Assembly: GCF_000026145.1 (NCBI RefSeq)
Contig: NC_009445.1
Coordinates: forward strand, 5,734,501 to 5,798,500
Length of the DNA: 64,000 nucleotides
Direction of reading: 5' to 3'
Source: Bradyrhizobium sp. ORS 278
GTDB lineage: Bacteria > Pseudomonadota > Alphaproteobacteria > Rhizobiales > Xanthobacteraceae
Below, piece by piece: positions 26,743 to 35,333 of the stretch. Numbering within the stretch: position 1 is the stretch's first letter; every line of letters starts with the position of its first letter. The position numbers and the translations under genes were made by a program. Under the pieces are notes generated by a model. That model had not been told where the DNA came from, searched no databases, and was given only the letters and a program-made list of their open reading frames with translations.

Positions 26743-27224
26743 GGGGCTCTTTCGGCCAGTTGCGTCAGCGCGGGCCCGGTGACCTTGCAGAGCTTCCAGT
26801 CGTCCATCAGCTCGGCGCCGAGCGACTTGTAGAAGGTGATCGACGGCGCGTTCCAATCGAGCACCGACCATTGCATCCGGGCCCAGCCCTTCGCGACGCA
26901 GGTGCGGGCGAGATGGCCAAGCAGGGCCTGGCCGATGCCGTTGCGGCGGAACACCGGCCGCACGAACAGGTCCTCGAGATAGATGCCGGGCTTGCCGGCA
27001 AACGTCGAGAAGTTGACGAACCAGACCGCGAAGCCCGCCACGGCGCCATTCCACTCGGCGAGATCGCAGAACAGCGTCGGGTGATCGCAGAACAGCGCGG
27101 CGGCAATGTCGGCCTCGGAGGCGACCACCTCTTGCGAGAGCTTCTCGTAATCGGCGAGTTCGCGGATCAGCGCGAACACGACGCCGATGTCGGAAGGCTT
27201 GGCGCTGCGGATCGTGACCGGCAT
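26739..27224 (-). CDS. GNAT-family N-acetyltransferase, diamine acetyltransferase-like
   Basis: A 161-residue GNAT protein. The acetyl-CoA binding motif A is RRNGIGQALLGHLA, preceded by YLEDLFVRPVFR, a pattern typical of spermidine/diamine acetyltransferase-like members. Other landmarks are the N-terminal IRSAKPSDIGVVFALIRELADYEK pattern split over the first strand and helix, and WNAPSITFYKSLGAE near the end. The substrate is probably a small amine. It starts 3 bases after the thyA stop and overlaps folA, so it is cotranscribed with both, though no folate role is apparent. Confidence 0.88.
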   Translation of the reverse strand: MPVTIRSAKPSDIGVVFALIRELADYEKLSQEVVASEADIAAALFCDHPTLFCDLAEWNGAVAGFAVWFVNFSTFAGKPGIYLEDLFVRPVFRRNGIGQALLGHLARTCVAKGWARMQWSVLDWNAPSITFYKSLGAELMDDWKLCKVTGPALTQLAERAP

Positions 27225-27227
27225 GCG

Positions 27228-28022
27228 CTAGACCGCGACCTCGGCCTTGATGTGCGGATGCGGATCGTAGCCGGCGAGCGCAAAATCCTCATAGCGGAAG
27301 GCGAAGATGTCCTTCACGTCGGGATTGAGCGTCATGGTCGGCAGCGGCCGCGGGGTTCGGCTCAGTTGCAGGCGGGCCTGCTCGATGTGGTTGGAATAGA
27401 GATGCACGTCGCCGAACGAGTGCACGAACTCGCCGAGCTTCAGCCCCGTCACTTGCGCCACCATCATCGTCAGCAGCGCATAGGAGGCGATGTTGAAGGG
27501 CACGCCGAGGAAGACGTCGGCCGAGCGCTGATAGAGCTGGCAGGACAGCTTGCCATTGGCCACGTAGAACTGGAACAGGCAGTGGCACGGCGGCAGCGCC
27601 ATCTTCTCGACGTCGGCCGGATTCCACGCGGTGACGATCAGCCGGCGCGAATCCGGGTTGCGCCGGATCATGTCGACGACATTGCTGATCTGGTCGATCT
27701 GGCCGCCGTCCGACGTCGGCCAGGAGCGCCACTGGTAGCCGTAGACGGGACCGAGATCGCCGTTGGCATCGGCCCACTCGTCCCAGATGGTGACTCCGTG
27801 GTCGTGCAGATATTTGATGTTGGTGTCGCCCTTCAGAAACCACAGCAGCTCGTGCACGATCGCCTTCAGCGGCAACCGCTTGGTGGTGACCATCGGGAAG
27901 CCGGCGGCGAGGTTGAAGCGCATCTGATGGCCGAACACGGACAGCGTGCCGGTGCCGGTGCGGTCGTGCTTCTGCGCGCCATCGGACAAAATGCGTTCGA
28001 GCAGGTCGTGATACTGGTGCAT
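27228..28022 (-). CDS. thyA: Thymidylate synthase
   Basis: A 264-residue enzyme, the same length as the E. coli protein, that methylates dUMP to dTMP using methylene-tetrahydrofolate. The catalytic Cys146 is in [13 protein letters not shown]; dUMP-binding arginines are in HDRTGTGT and [28 protein letters not shown] is fully conserved. The frame is open upstream of the ATG at 28022, but the family N-terminus ([12 protein letters not shown]) fixes this start. First gene of the thyA-acetyltransferase-folA operon. Confidence 0.97.
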   Translation of the reverse strand: MHQYHDLLERILSDGAQKHDRTGTGTLSVFGHQMRFNLAAGFPMVTTKRLPLKAIVHELLWFLKGDTNIKYLHDHGVTIWDEWADANGDLGPVYGYQWRSWPTSDGGQIDQISNVVDMIRRNPDSRRLIVTAWNPADVEKMALPPCHCLFQFYVANGKLSCQLYQRSADVFLGVPFNIASYALLTMMVAQVTGLKLGEFVHSFGDVHLYSNHIEQARLQLSRTPRPLPTMTLNPDVKDIFAFRYEDFALAGYDPHPHIKAEVAV

Positions 28023-28172
28023 GGCCGGCGACGTCTGGGTTTGTGAAGGTGCAGGTTTAGCGGACCCGCTTTGCCGCCGACAGTCCCGGCCGCCAGAGCC
28101 CCCTTCGCCATAGAAATATGCTGGGGAAAAGCCGATCGCCAGGGCCGGATGGGCCACCATGGAACCGGGCGG

Positions 28173-29684
28173 CTACCCCTCGACGAACACCTCGTCGCGC
28201 TTGCGGCGGAGCGCCGGGAGGACCGCCAGCACCAGCAATGCGCCGGCGACGGCCAGCAGCGCGGCCGACAGCGGACGCGTGACGAACACCGACCAGTCGC
28301 CGCGCGAGATCTGCAACGTCCGGCGCAGGTTCTCCTCCATGAGCGTGCCCAGGACCATGCCGAGCAGCAGCGGCGCCGGCTCGAAATCGTGCTTGATCAG
28401 CCAGTAGCCGAAAAGGCCGAAGGCACCGGCCAGGATCACGTCGACCGGCGCGTTGTTGATCGAGTAGATGCCGATCGCGCAGAACACGACGATCGAGGGG
28501 AACATGAGCCGGTACGGCACGCGCAGAAGGCGCACCCAGATGCCCACCAGCGGCAGGTTGATGATGATCAGCATCAGATTGCCGATCCACATCGAAGCGA
28601 TCATGCCCCAAACGAGGTCCGGCTGCTTCTGCATCACCTGCGGTCCCGGCTGGATGCCATGAATCGTCATCGCCCCGACCATCAGCGCCATCACGGCATT
28701 AGGCGGGATGCCGAGCGTCAGCAGCGGAATGAAGGACGTCTGCGCGGCCGCGTTGTTGGCGCTCTCCGGCGCGGCGACGCCGGCGATGGCGCCGCGGCCG
28801 AAGCGCGAGGGATCGCGCGCGATCTTCTTCTCGAATGTGTATGCCGCGAACGACGCGATCACGGCCCCACCCCCGGGCAGGATGCCGAGGATCGAGCCGA
28901 GCACGGTGCCGCGGAAGATCGCGGGCGCCGATTCGACGAGGTCTTTCCGCGTCGGCATCAGCCCGGTGATCTTCTGCTGCACCAGCTCGCGATCCGCCTC
29001 GGAACCGCTGTCGAGGTTGCGGATGATCTCGGCGAAGCCGAACACGCCCATGGCGACGGTGGCAAAGCCGAGCCCGTCGGCGAGCTCGGGGATGTTGAAC
29101 GACATGCGCGAGGCGCCGGTCTCGAGATCGGCGCCGACCATCGACAGCAGCAGACCGAGCGCGATCATCGCCACCGCCTTGAGCACGCTGCCCTTGGCCA
29201 GCACGACCGCGAAGATCAGGCCCAGCACCATCAGCGAGAAATACTCGGCCGGCCCGAACAGCAGCGCCAGCTTGGTCAGCGGCGCGCCGAGCACCGCGAT
29301 CAGCACGGTCGCGGCACAGCCGGCGATGAACGAGCCGATCGCCGCGATCGACAGCGCCGGGCCCGCACGGCCCTGCTTGGCCATCTGGAAGCCGTCGAGC
29401 GTGGTGACGACGGAGGTCGCCTCGCCGGGAATGTTGACGAGGATGGACGTGGTCGAGCCGCCATATTGGGCGCCGTAATAGATGCCGGCGAGCATGATGA
29501 GCGCGCCGACCGGCGGCAGGCCGAAGGTGATCGGCAGCAGCATCGCCACAGTGGCGATGGTGCCGATGCCCGGCAGCACGCCGACCAGCGTCCCCACGAG
29601 GGCGCCGACCAGGCAGAGCAGCAGGTTGATCGGGCTGAGGGCGACGGCGAAGCCGTGGGCCAGGTTCGCAAACAGATCCAGCAT
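28173..29684 (-). CDS. tctA: Tripartite tricarboxylate transporter, large membrane subunit TctA
   Basis: A 503-residue integral membrane protein with about twelve spans. The TctA hallmarks are GVLPGIGTIATVAMLLPITFGL near the N-terminus and GILPGGGAVIASFAAYTFEKK in the second half, two inverted Gly/Pro-rich repeats of the transport core. TTT systems use a periplasmic TctC receptor to bring citrate or other carboxylates to TctAB. TctB is encoded 7 bases upstream, but no TctC gene is found in the flanking genes. Confidence 0.94.
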   Translation of the reverse strand: MLDLFANLAHGFAVALSPINLLLCLVGALVGTLVGVLPGIGTIATVAMLLPITFGLPPVGALIMLAGIYYGAQYGGSTTSILVNIPGEATSVVTTLDGFQMAKQGRAGPALSIAAIGSFIAGCAATVLIAVLGAPLTKLALLFGPAEYFSLMVLGLIFAVVLAKGSVLKAVAMIALGLLLSMVGADLETGASRMSFNIPELADGLGFATVAMGVFGFAEIIRNLDSGSEADRELVQQKITGLMPTRKDLVESAPAIFRGTVLGSILGILPGGGAVIASFAAYTFEKKIARDPSRFGRGAIAGVAAPESANNAAAQTSFIPLLTLGIPPNAVMALMVGAMTIHGIQPGPQVMQKQPDLVWGMIASMWIGNLMLIIINLPLVGIWVRLLRVPYRLMFPSIVVFCAIGIYSINNAPVDVILAGAFGLFGYWLIKHDFEPAPLLLGMVLGTLMEENLRRTLQISRGDWSVFVTRPLSAALLAVAGALLVLAVLPALRRKRDEVFVEG

Positions 29685-29691
29685 GCCGTCC

Positions 29692-30471
29692 TCACTGCAC
29701 CAGGAAACGCGGGAACAACGGCATCGGCAGGCCCAGCACGTAGGGAAACAGTAGCGCGCAGCCGAGCGTCAGGACCACGCCGACGATCAACGTTTCACCC
29801 CAGCGGGTCTCGGACGTGCCGAGTGCCGCAATCAGGAAGCTCGCAAGCGCCGCGACGATCAATCCGAGCGGCCGGATCGCCACGGCAAAGCTCAAAATGG
29901 CGAGCGATACGAACAGCGGGCCGCGCCAATGATAGACCTGAAGCGCGGGTCCCTCGGTCGCAAGGCCGATCACGGCCACCGCAGCCCCCATCCCGAGCAG
30001 AAGCACGCCCAGCATGCGCGGCGCCGTACCAGGGCCGAACGTGAAGCCGCGCATGCCCGACAGATCGCTGGCGGCCCACAATGCGAACAGGGCGATCGCC
30101 ATCAGCGCGACGCCACCGAAATAGTCCTGCGGCGCGCGCGGACGCGCCAGGAAGGTGAATAGCGCGATGGCGACCAGCGGATAGGTGTAGATCAGCACGA
30201 GCAGCGCATCCGACCGCAAGTTGATCTTGCCACCCTCCGTCCACTGGCGAAGCAGCACAGGCAGCGAATCGACCAGGGCCGCGCCATGCGCCGAGATCAC
30301 CTGCAGCGGAGACCGTGCGGAGACCGCGGCGACCAGGCCGGCGACGGAGATGGCAAGCTCGATGAGTTGCGGCGCGAAAGCGAGCAGCAGAATGATCAAA
30401 GCGCCGGTGACGTTGCGCGCGGATGGCACGCTGGCCGCCCCGCCCGACAACTGGCCCGTGGTCTCGGCCAT
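29692..30471 (-). CDS. tctB: Tripartite tricarboxylate transporter, small membrane subunit TctB
   Basis: A 259-residue membrane protein with about six hydrophobic segments, weakly conserved as is usual for TctB. It is longer than the typical 150-residue TctB: an extra region of about 90 residues (ALIILLLAFAPQLIELAIS...) precedes the standard domain, which begins near RAPQDYFGGVALMAIALFALWA. The start at 30471 is set by GGGGAGGGCGAGGAC just upstream. It is coupled to tctA 7 bases downstream. Confidence 0.85.
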   Translation of the reverse strand: MAETTGQLSGGAASVPSARNVTGALIILLLAFAPQLIELAISVAGLVAAVSARSPLQVISAHGAALVDSLPVLLRQWTEGGKINLRSDALLVLIYTYPLVAIALFTFLARPRAPQDYFGGVALMAIALFALWAASDLSGMRGFTFGPGTAPRMLGVLLLGMGAAVAVIGLATEGPALQVYHWRGPLFVSLAILSFAVAIRPLGLIVAALASFLIAALGTSETRWGETLIVGVVLTLGCALLFPYVLGLPMPLFPRFLVQ

Positions 30472-30570
30472 GTCCTCGCCCTCCCCGATCGGCCTTGATG
30501 GCCGGGATTGTTTTCGTTTGGCCGGCCCGGCAAGCGCCGGACCCGCGTTCATTTTGCCTAACGGCTTTCC

Positions 30571-31104
30571 CTAGAGAAGGCCAGCGAAACCGAGACAGCC
30601 GCCCGCCGCCAACAGCCACAGCGGATTGAGCCGCGTGACGGAGGCAATCACGGCCGCGATGACGGTGAGCGCAACCGCGCGCCATGACTGGTCGGACGAC
30701 AGCCCGAGAATCCAGCCGCTCGCGGCCATCAGGCCGATCGAGAGCGGCACCAGGGCCGATTGCACCATCGCGGGCCAGCGCGCACCATGCGCATTGGAGA
30801 GCCAGCGGCTGACGAGGTAGGTGAGAACGGCCGTCGGACCGCACATTGCGATCGTTGCAACTGCCGCACCTGCGACGCCTGCGACCGAGTAGCCGATCAG
30901 CGTGACGATCAGAACGTTGGGACCGGGCGACAATTGCGACAGCGCGAACACGTCGGCGAATTGCTTGTCGGTCATCCAGTGCTGGACGTCGACCGCGATA
31001 CGATGCAATTCCGGAATGGCGGCGACGGCGCCGCCGACCGCGAACAGCGAAATCAGGGCGAACGTCCAGAACAGCTGGAACAGCGGATTGTCATCGCCGC
31101 TCAT
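30571..31104 (-). CDS. Chromate transporter (ChrA) family, second half-length subunit
   Basis: A 177-residue member of the short-chain CHR family, which has one ChrA domain rather than two. It has LFWTFALISLFAVGG at the N-terminus and the conserved LSQLSPGPNVLIVTLIGY, with about five spans. Two half-length genes usually work as a pair; the partner at 31101-31697 overlaps it by 4 bases. The substrate is presumed chromate or sulfate by family. Confidence 0.88.
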   Translation of the reverse strand: MSGDDNPLFQLFWTFALISLFAVGGAVAAIPELHRIAVDVQHWMTDKQFADVFALSQLSPGPNVLIVTLIGYSVAGVAGAAVATIAMCGPTAVLTYLVSRWLSNAHGARWPAMVQSALVPLSIGLMAASGWILGLSSDQSWRAVALTVIAAVIASVTRLNPLWLLAAGGCLGFAGLL

Positions 31105-31697
31105 CGCACCCACCTTGCCTTCGCGAAGGTGACGGCAAGGCTCAGTGGCACGGCGACCAGGAGCACCGCCTGAAGCGGCAGCCGAGCCAGTCCGATGGCG
31201 ATGAACACCGCGGTCATGAGCAAGAGCCCGATCACGTCGCTCTTCTTCACAAGCGGCGACACCATCCGGAAGACCACCGAGGCCAGCAGGCCGACGGCCG
31301 CGCAGGACACGCCCGCGAGCGCGCGCCTCAGCCCTTCCGCCTGCCCCGAATGATCATACAGCGCGGCCAGCGCCGTGATCAGCAGCATCGGCGGCCCGAG
31401 CAGGCCGGCGAAGGCGGCAATCCCGCCGGGAATGCCGCGCAGGCGCGCACCGAACACCATCGCCAGGTTGACGATGTTGGGTCCTGGCATGAAATGGCAC
31501 AGCGCGAAGGTCTCGTTGAACTCCTCCGCTGTCATCCAGCGATGCTCGTCCACGATCGCGCGGCGCGCGAACACCAGCACGCCACCGAAGCCGGACAGCG
31601 ACATTTTCGCAAATGCGAAAAAGAGAGTGCGAAGGCTGGGAGGGCTGTTGACGATATCGGCTGCAGGAGCGGCCGCCGGCGCAATCTCGGAGGACAT
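31101..31697 (-). CDS. Chromate transporter (ChrA) family, first half-length subunit
   Basis: A 198-residue short-chain CHR protein. The sequence FFAFAKMSLSGFGGVLVFAR and the motif CHFMPGPNIVNLAMVFG match the N-terminal ChrA half, as opposed to the SPGP motif of its partner. About five or six spans are expected. The start at 31697 has AGAG-type bases upstream and removes a 35-codon leader with no similarity to the family. It heads the two-gene chr operon. Confidence 0.88.
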   Translation of the reverse strand: MSSEIAPAAAPAADIVNSPPSLRTLFFAFAKMSLSGFGGVLVFARRAIVDEHRWMTAEEFNETFALCHFMPGPNIVNLAMVFGARLRGIPGGIAAFAGLLGPPMLLITALAALYDHSGQAEGLRRALAGVSCAAVGLLASVVFRMVSPLVKKSDVIGLLLMTAVFIAIGLARLPLQAVLLVAVPLSLAVTFAKARWVR

Positions 31698-31818
31698 GCA
31701 GCACTCTAGGAGGACAAAATCCGGCCTGCCAAGATCGAACGGGCGGTTCCCCGCACCGGCCCACATTTTTGTCGCCGCCCGCGGCGTCTGGGCTCTGTGC
31801 ATCGGCCCGCGGGCGGCC

Positions 31819-31824
31819 TATATA
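31819..31824 (+). promoter_or_regulatory. Candidate -10 element of ssrA
   Basis: TATATA stands in an otherwise GC-rich region about 10 bases before the expected 5' end of the tmRNA precursor. No good -35 hexamer is seen at the right distance. Confidence 0.4.
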
Positions 31825-31829
31825 GGGGA

Positions 31830-32128
31830 CGCCGGCTTGCCGGCTATGGAAATAAATCGCCGTCGAAATAAACCATTCGGACCCGGGGGCGGTACCCGGC
31901 GCCTCCACCAAAGCCCGTCCCGTCGAGTGGCTGAGACGGGTTTTGGCGGGGGCGAAATAGGATCGACGAGGGCGTAAAGGGCGAGCTTTTTCCCGGTATT
32001 GTTCCGCCGTTATCGGGCTACTGCAATAGTTGCCAACGACAACTTTGCTCCGGTTGCTCAGGCTGCGTAACGCAGTTTGAAAGACCACCTTAAAGTCCTA
32101 ACGGGTTAAGCTCCGTTAGGCGGGGTTC
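31830..32128 (+). ncRNA. ssrA: Transfer-messenger RNA, circularly permuted two-piece alphaproteobacterial form
   Basis: tmRNA rescues stalled ribosomes and adds a degradation tag. The gene is permuted: the acceptor piece comes first, with a T-arm CCGGG-GGCGGTA-CCCGG and acceptor strand CGCCTCC followed by ACCA ending at 31910. An excised spacer (31911-31947) holds the hairpin CCCGTC...GACGGG. The coding piece starts at 31948 with GGGGGCGAAATAGGATCGAC, whose first seven bases pair with CGCCTCC. The tag frame at 32032-32070 reads ANDNFAPVAQAA and a TAA stop. A pseudoknot-type stem CCTAACGG/CCGTTAGG follows at 32097-32120. The two outer ends are approximate; the acceptor, spacer and tag positions are read directly. 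Confidence 0.92.
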
Positions 32129-32154
32129 GGAGGCACCTGGCAACAGAAGCCTCC
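32129..32154 (+). terminator. Hairpin at the 3' end of ssrA
   Basis: GGAGGC (32129-32134) pairs with GCCTCC (32149-32154) and is followed by ACTTTC. It may be the terminator or the last stem of the tmRNA precursor. Confidence 0.5.
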
Positions 32155-32424
32155 ACTTTCATCCGACGCGCCGGCACGACCGCTTCAGGGAGCCCTTCAT
32201 GGGAGCCGATCTCCCCAACTTTTTGATAGCCTCTCCCCGTTCATTCCTTCATTGACCCGACTTCCGTCGGCTTCTACCGGTTCCCATATCTCACATCGGC
32301 TTGGCTGCTGACCTCCGTGGCAAGCCGGAGTACGATGGGCCCGGATACGAGTCGCGGATGCTGCTGCCCGCGGCGCGGCATTCCGACGCGGGCGAAGCAC
32401 GGCCCACACGACACAGGACCGACC

Positions 32425-32991
32425 ATGGCGACCGATCATATTCGATACGATGTGCTTGCGCGCGACGCGCTGCGCGGGGTTCTGCGCCGGGTTCTGACGG
32501 ACGCCGCCACGCATGGCCTCCCCGGCGAGCATCATTTCTTCATCACCTTCGTATCCAAGGCCGAGGGCGTGAAGCTGTCGCCGCGGCTGCTCGCGCAATA
32601 TCCCGACGAGATGACGATCATCCTGCAACACCAGTTCTGGGATCTGGTCGTGACCGAGGACCGGTTCGAGGTCGGCCTGTCGTTTGGCGGCATCCCTGAG
32701 CGCCTCGTGGTGCCCTTCCACGCCATCAAGAGCTTCTTCGATCCCTCGGTGCAGTTCGGCCTGCAGTTCGAGCCGTCGGAGGCGATCGCGGAAACCCCGG
32801 CTGCGCCGAAATTGCCGGCAGCTCCGATGCCGTCTGCCGTCCCGGCCATTCTTCCGACCTCGGCCGCCAAGACAAGTGATCAGACAAGCGACAAGGCAGG
32901 CGACAACCTCGCTGACGACGAGCCGGCCCCTCCGCCGTCCTCGGGCGAAGGCGCTGAGGTGGTCCGCCTCGATCGATTCCGCAAGAAGTAG
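32425..32991 (+). CDS. sspB: SspB, ClpXP adaptor for ssrA-tagged proteins (alphaproteobacterial type)
   Basis: A 188-residue adaptor that binds ssrA-tagged substrates and hands them to ClpXP. The N-terminal 110 residues form the SspB fold (HHFFITFVSKAEGVKLS and MTIILQHQFWDLVV), with the groove expected to bind the tag. A long Pro/Ala/Ser-rich linker follows. The extreme C-terminus EVVRLDRFRKK is the short conserved motif that docks on the ClpX N-domain. The start at 32425 has AGGA 6 bases upstream. It lies 270 bases downstream of ssrA on the same strand, so the tag and its reader are neighbours. Confidence 0.92.
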   Translation: MATDHIRYDVLARDALRGVLRRVLTDAATHGLPGEHHFFITFVSKAEGVKLSPRLLAQYPDEMTIILQHQFWDLVVTEDRFEVGLSFGGIPERLVVPFHAIKSFFDPSVQFGLQFEPSEAIAETPAAPKLPAAPMPSAVPAILPTSAAKTSDQTSDKAGDNLADDEPAPPPSSGEGAEVVRLDRFRKK

Positions 32992-33087
32992 GCGCATTCG
33001 TCGCGCGCGGAACGGCCAGCGAGCCCATAGATTGACGCATGCTTGAACTGGCCCACGCCGGTTCGCGACCAATCATGGGTATCCGAC

Positions 33088-34512
33088 ATGGCGACATCAG
33101 CGAGTTCATCATCTTCCGGACCGACCCGGACGGAGACCGACAGTTTCGGTCCGATCGAGGTCGCGGCGGACCGCTATTGGGGCGCCCAGACCGAGCGCAG
33201 CCGGCAGAACTTCCGCATCGGCCATGACCGCATGCCCCTCGGCGTGGTGCACGCGCTGGCGCTGGTGAAGCTGGCCGCGGCCAAGACCAATCGCGAGCTC
33301 GGACTACTCGATCCTGCGATGGCTGACGCCATTGTCCAGGCCGCACAGGAGATCATCGACGGCAAGCTCGACGACCATTTTCCGCTCGTCGTCTGGCAGA
33401 CCGGCTCCGGCACGCAGACCAACATGAACCTCAACGAGGTGATCGCCAATCGTGCCAGCGAGCTGATGGGCGGCGAGCGCGGGACCAAGAAGCCCGTGCA
33501 TCCCAACGATCACGTCAACATGAGCCAGTCCTCGAACGACTCCTTCCCCACGGCGATGCATATCGCCGCAGCGCGGGCGATTTCGGGACATCTGGTGCCG
33601 GCGCTGTCGGAGCTGCTGGCGGCGCTCCGCGCCAAGCAGGATGCGTTCGCGGACATCGTCAAGATCGGCCGCACCCATACCCAGGACGCCACGCCGCTGA
33701 CGCTCGGCCAGGAGTTCTCCGGCTATGCCGCGCAGGTCGAGAGCGCAATCACCAGGATCAAGACCGCTGCGCACGATCTGCTGCCGCTCGCCCAGGGCGG
33801 CACGGCGGTCGGCACCGGACTCAACGCTCATCCGGATTTCGCGGGCCTGTTCGCCAGACATGTCGCCGACATCACCGGCCTTGCCTTCACCACCGCCGCC
33901 AACAAATTCGAGGCGCTCGCGTCCAACGACGCCTATGTGTTCGCGCATGGCGCGATCAATGCGGCCGCCACCGGCCTGTTCAAGATCGCCAATGACATCC
34001 GCTTCCTCGGATCGGGCCCGCGCTCGGGGCTCGGCGAATTGATTCTGCCGGAGAACGAGCCGGGATCGTCGATCATGCCGGGCAAGGTGAACCCGACTCA
34101 GTGCGAAGCACTGACGATGGTGTGCTGCCAGGTGTTCGGCAATCACACCGCCATCACCATGGCCGGCAGCCAGGGCCATTTCGAGTTGAACGTCTACAAG
34201 CCGTTGCTCGCACATTGCATGATGCAGTCCATACAATTACTAGGCGACGCTGCACGTTCGTTCCACGAACATTGCGTGACCGGAATTCAGGCCGACGAAA
34301 CGCGGATTCGCGAGCTGATGCAGCGCTCTTTGATGCTCGTAACGGCCCTCGCACCGAAAATCGGCTACGACAACGCGGCCAAGGTGGCGAAGACGGCGCA
34401 CCAGCGCGGCACCACGCTGAAGGAAGAAGCCGTGCGTCTCGGCCTTGTCTCCGAAGATGAATTCGACCGTCTTGTGCAGCCCGAGAAGATGACGAGGCCC
34501 GGAAGATCATGA
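33088..34512 (+). CDS. fumC: Class II fumarate hydratase
   Basis: A 474-residue iron-independent fumarase catalysing fumarate to malate in the citric acid cycle. The family signature [16 protein letters not shown] is intact, as are [19 protein letters not shown] and [13 protein letters not shown] of the active site and [17 protein letters not shown] with the catalytic region His. The start at 33088 gives an N-terminus ending in the [19 protein letters not shown] core; an earlier frame-open Met at 33043 is less likely. A 16-base perfect palindrome lies 8 bases past the stop. Confidence 0.96.
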   Translation: MATSASSSSSGPTRTETDSFGPIEVAADRYWGAQTERSRQNFRIGHDRMPLGVVHALALVKLAAAKTNRELGLLDPAMADAIVQAAQEIIDGKLDDHFPLVVWQTGSGTQTNMNLNEVIANRASELMGGERGTKKPVHPNDHVNMSQSSNDSFPTAMHIAAARAISGHLVPALSELLAALRAKQDAFADIVKIGRTHTQDATPLTLGQEFSGYAAQVESAITRIKTAAHDLLPLAQGGTAVGTGLNAHPDFAGLFARHVADITGLAFTTAANKFEALASNDAYVFAHGAINAAATGLFKIANDIRFLGSGPRSGLGELILPENEPGSSIMPGKVNPTQCEALTMVCCQVFGNHTAITMAGSQGHFELNVYKPLLAHCMMQSIQLLGDAARSFHEHCVTGIQADETRIRELMQRSLMLVTALAPKIGYDNAAKVAKTAHQRGTTLKEEAVRLGLVSEDEFDRLVQPEKMTRPGRS

Positions 34513-34519
34513 CGGTAGT

Positions 34520-34535
34520 CCCGTAGTACTACGGG
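34520..34535. repeat. Perfect 16-base palindrome after fumC
   Basis: CCCGTAGTACTACGGG is fully self-complementary. It could act as a weak terminator stem (no T run follows) or a protein-binding site. Confidence 0.55.
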
Positions 34536-34744
34536 GGGTGATGCAATTCTCGCTGTTAACCCCTAAAGGATAGTCTCGACTACAAGTTCTGCTGTGTTTG
34601 GTGAATACAAATCCAGCTCGCAACGACGCGATGGCTGTCGAACTATCAGGGAGCGGTGACGTGATTGTCTGCATAACGCCGAGGCTCTGCGCAACGCGCA
34701 CGCTCTCACAACGATGTTCGATGCCTTAGATGATCGGAGCAAGC

Positions 34745-34930
34745 ATGGGGGACGTCATCAACCTAAAGCGTTTCAGAAAGCGCGTTGAGCGCGATCAGGC
34801 AGCAAAGGTCGCCGAAAGCAACCGCGCTCGCTACGGCAGGACGAAGTCCGAACGCGCAACTGACGCACAACGCGACAAGCGCGCGAACGAATTACTCGAT
34901 CAACATCGTATCAATGGCGAGGACGCGTGA
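34745..34930 (+). CDS. DUF4169 family small protein
   Basis: A 61-residue, strongly basic, mostly helical protein: MGDVINLKRFRKRVERDQ, then repeated charged residues. This is the DUF4169 family of Rhizobiales, of unknown function. GGAG stands 5-8 bases before the ATG at 34745. It shares a stop/start overlap with the ribbon-helix-helix gene that follows, and the pair sits behind fumC. Confidence 0.8.
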   Translation: MGDVINLKRFRKRVERDQAAKVAESNRARYGRTKSERATDAQRDKRANELLDQHRINGEDA

Positions 34931-35226
34931 TGAAGTCGCCCGTCGTAAAACGTTCAATCGTGGTCGCAGGTCACAAGACCAGCGTCAGCCTCGAAGAGGC
35001 CTTCTGGAACGGCATGAAGGAGATTTCGGGTCTCCGGAACATGACCCTGTCCGAACTGGTCGGAGAGATCGACAACAATCGTCAGCAGGGCAACCTGTCC
35101 TCGGCGATCCGTCTGTTCGTGCTCGACCACTTCAAGAGCCGCGCCGCGGCCTCGTCGGCCTCCGCCGGCATCGAGCCGAAGGCCTCGGTGGACAGCCGGC
35201 ACTCGGCATCCGCTGCCGCTCCTTGA
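34930..35226 (+). CDS. Ribbon-helix-helix domain protein
   Basis: A 98-residue protein with a ribbon-helix-helix-like domain: the strand VVKRSIVVAGHKTSVSLEE, then helices around FWNGMKEISG and MTLSELVGEIDNNRQ. The latter part (NLSSAIRLFVLDHFKSR) matches the aryl-sulfate-sulfotransferase-like RHH_4 family common in Rhizobiales. The C-terminal 30 residues are Ala/Ser-rich and probably disordered. The ATG overlaps the TGA of the DUF4169 gene by one base; a GTG one codon earlier is possible. It may be a DNA-binding regulator, target unknown. Confidence 0.8.
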   Translation: MKSPVVKRSIVVAGHKTSVSLEEAFWNGMKEISGLRNMTLSELVGEIDNNRQQGNLSSAIRLFVLDHFKSRAAASSASAGIEPKASVDSRHSASAAAP

Positions 35227-35256
35227 GGCAGATCAGAGGGCGGCCGGCCCGGTCTG

Positions 35257-35273
35257 TTTAAAATCGCTCTAAG
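35257..35273 (+). promoter_or_regulatory. Possible Irr-type iron-control element upstream of feoA
   Basis: TTTAAAATCGCTCTAAG resembles, at 13 of 17 positions, the TTTAGAA-N3-TTCTAAA form I recall for ICE motifs bound by the iron regulator Irr in Rhizobiales. It lies about 60 bases before feoA. The match is imperfect and the call is tentative. Confidence 0.4.
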
Positions 35274-35278
35274 AAGAC

Positions 35279-35297
35279 GCGGCATTTCGCATGCCGC
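35279..35297 (+). promoter_or_regulatory. Hairpin in the feoA leader
   Basis: GCGGCAT-TTCGC-ATGCCGC is a perfect 7-bp stem between the RHH gene and feoA. It could end the upstream transcript or shape the feoA leader; no T run follows. Confidence 0.45.
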
Positions 35298-35333
35298 GCT
35301 TGACCTCTTGGCACGCGATTGAAAATACAGGCT

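Noticed and set aside
28071..30044. A 650-codon plus-strand frame opposite tctA and tctB
   Set aside because: It is antisense to two membrane proteins with clear family motifs; its own translation is low-complexity and charged.
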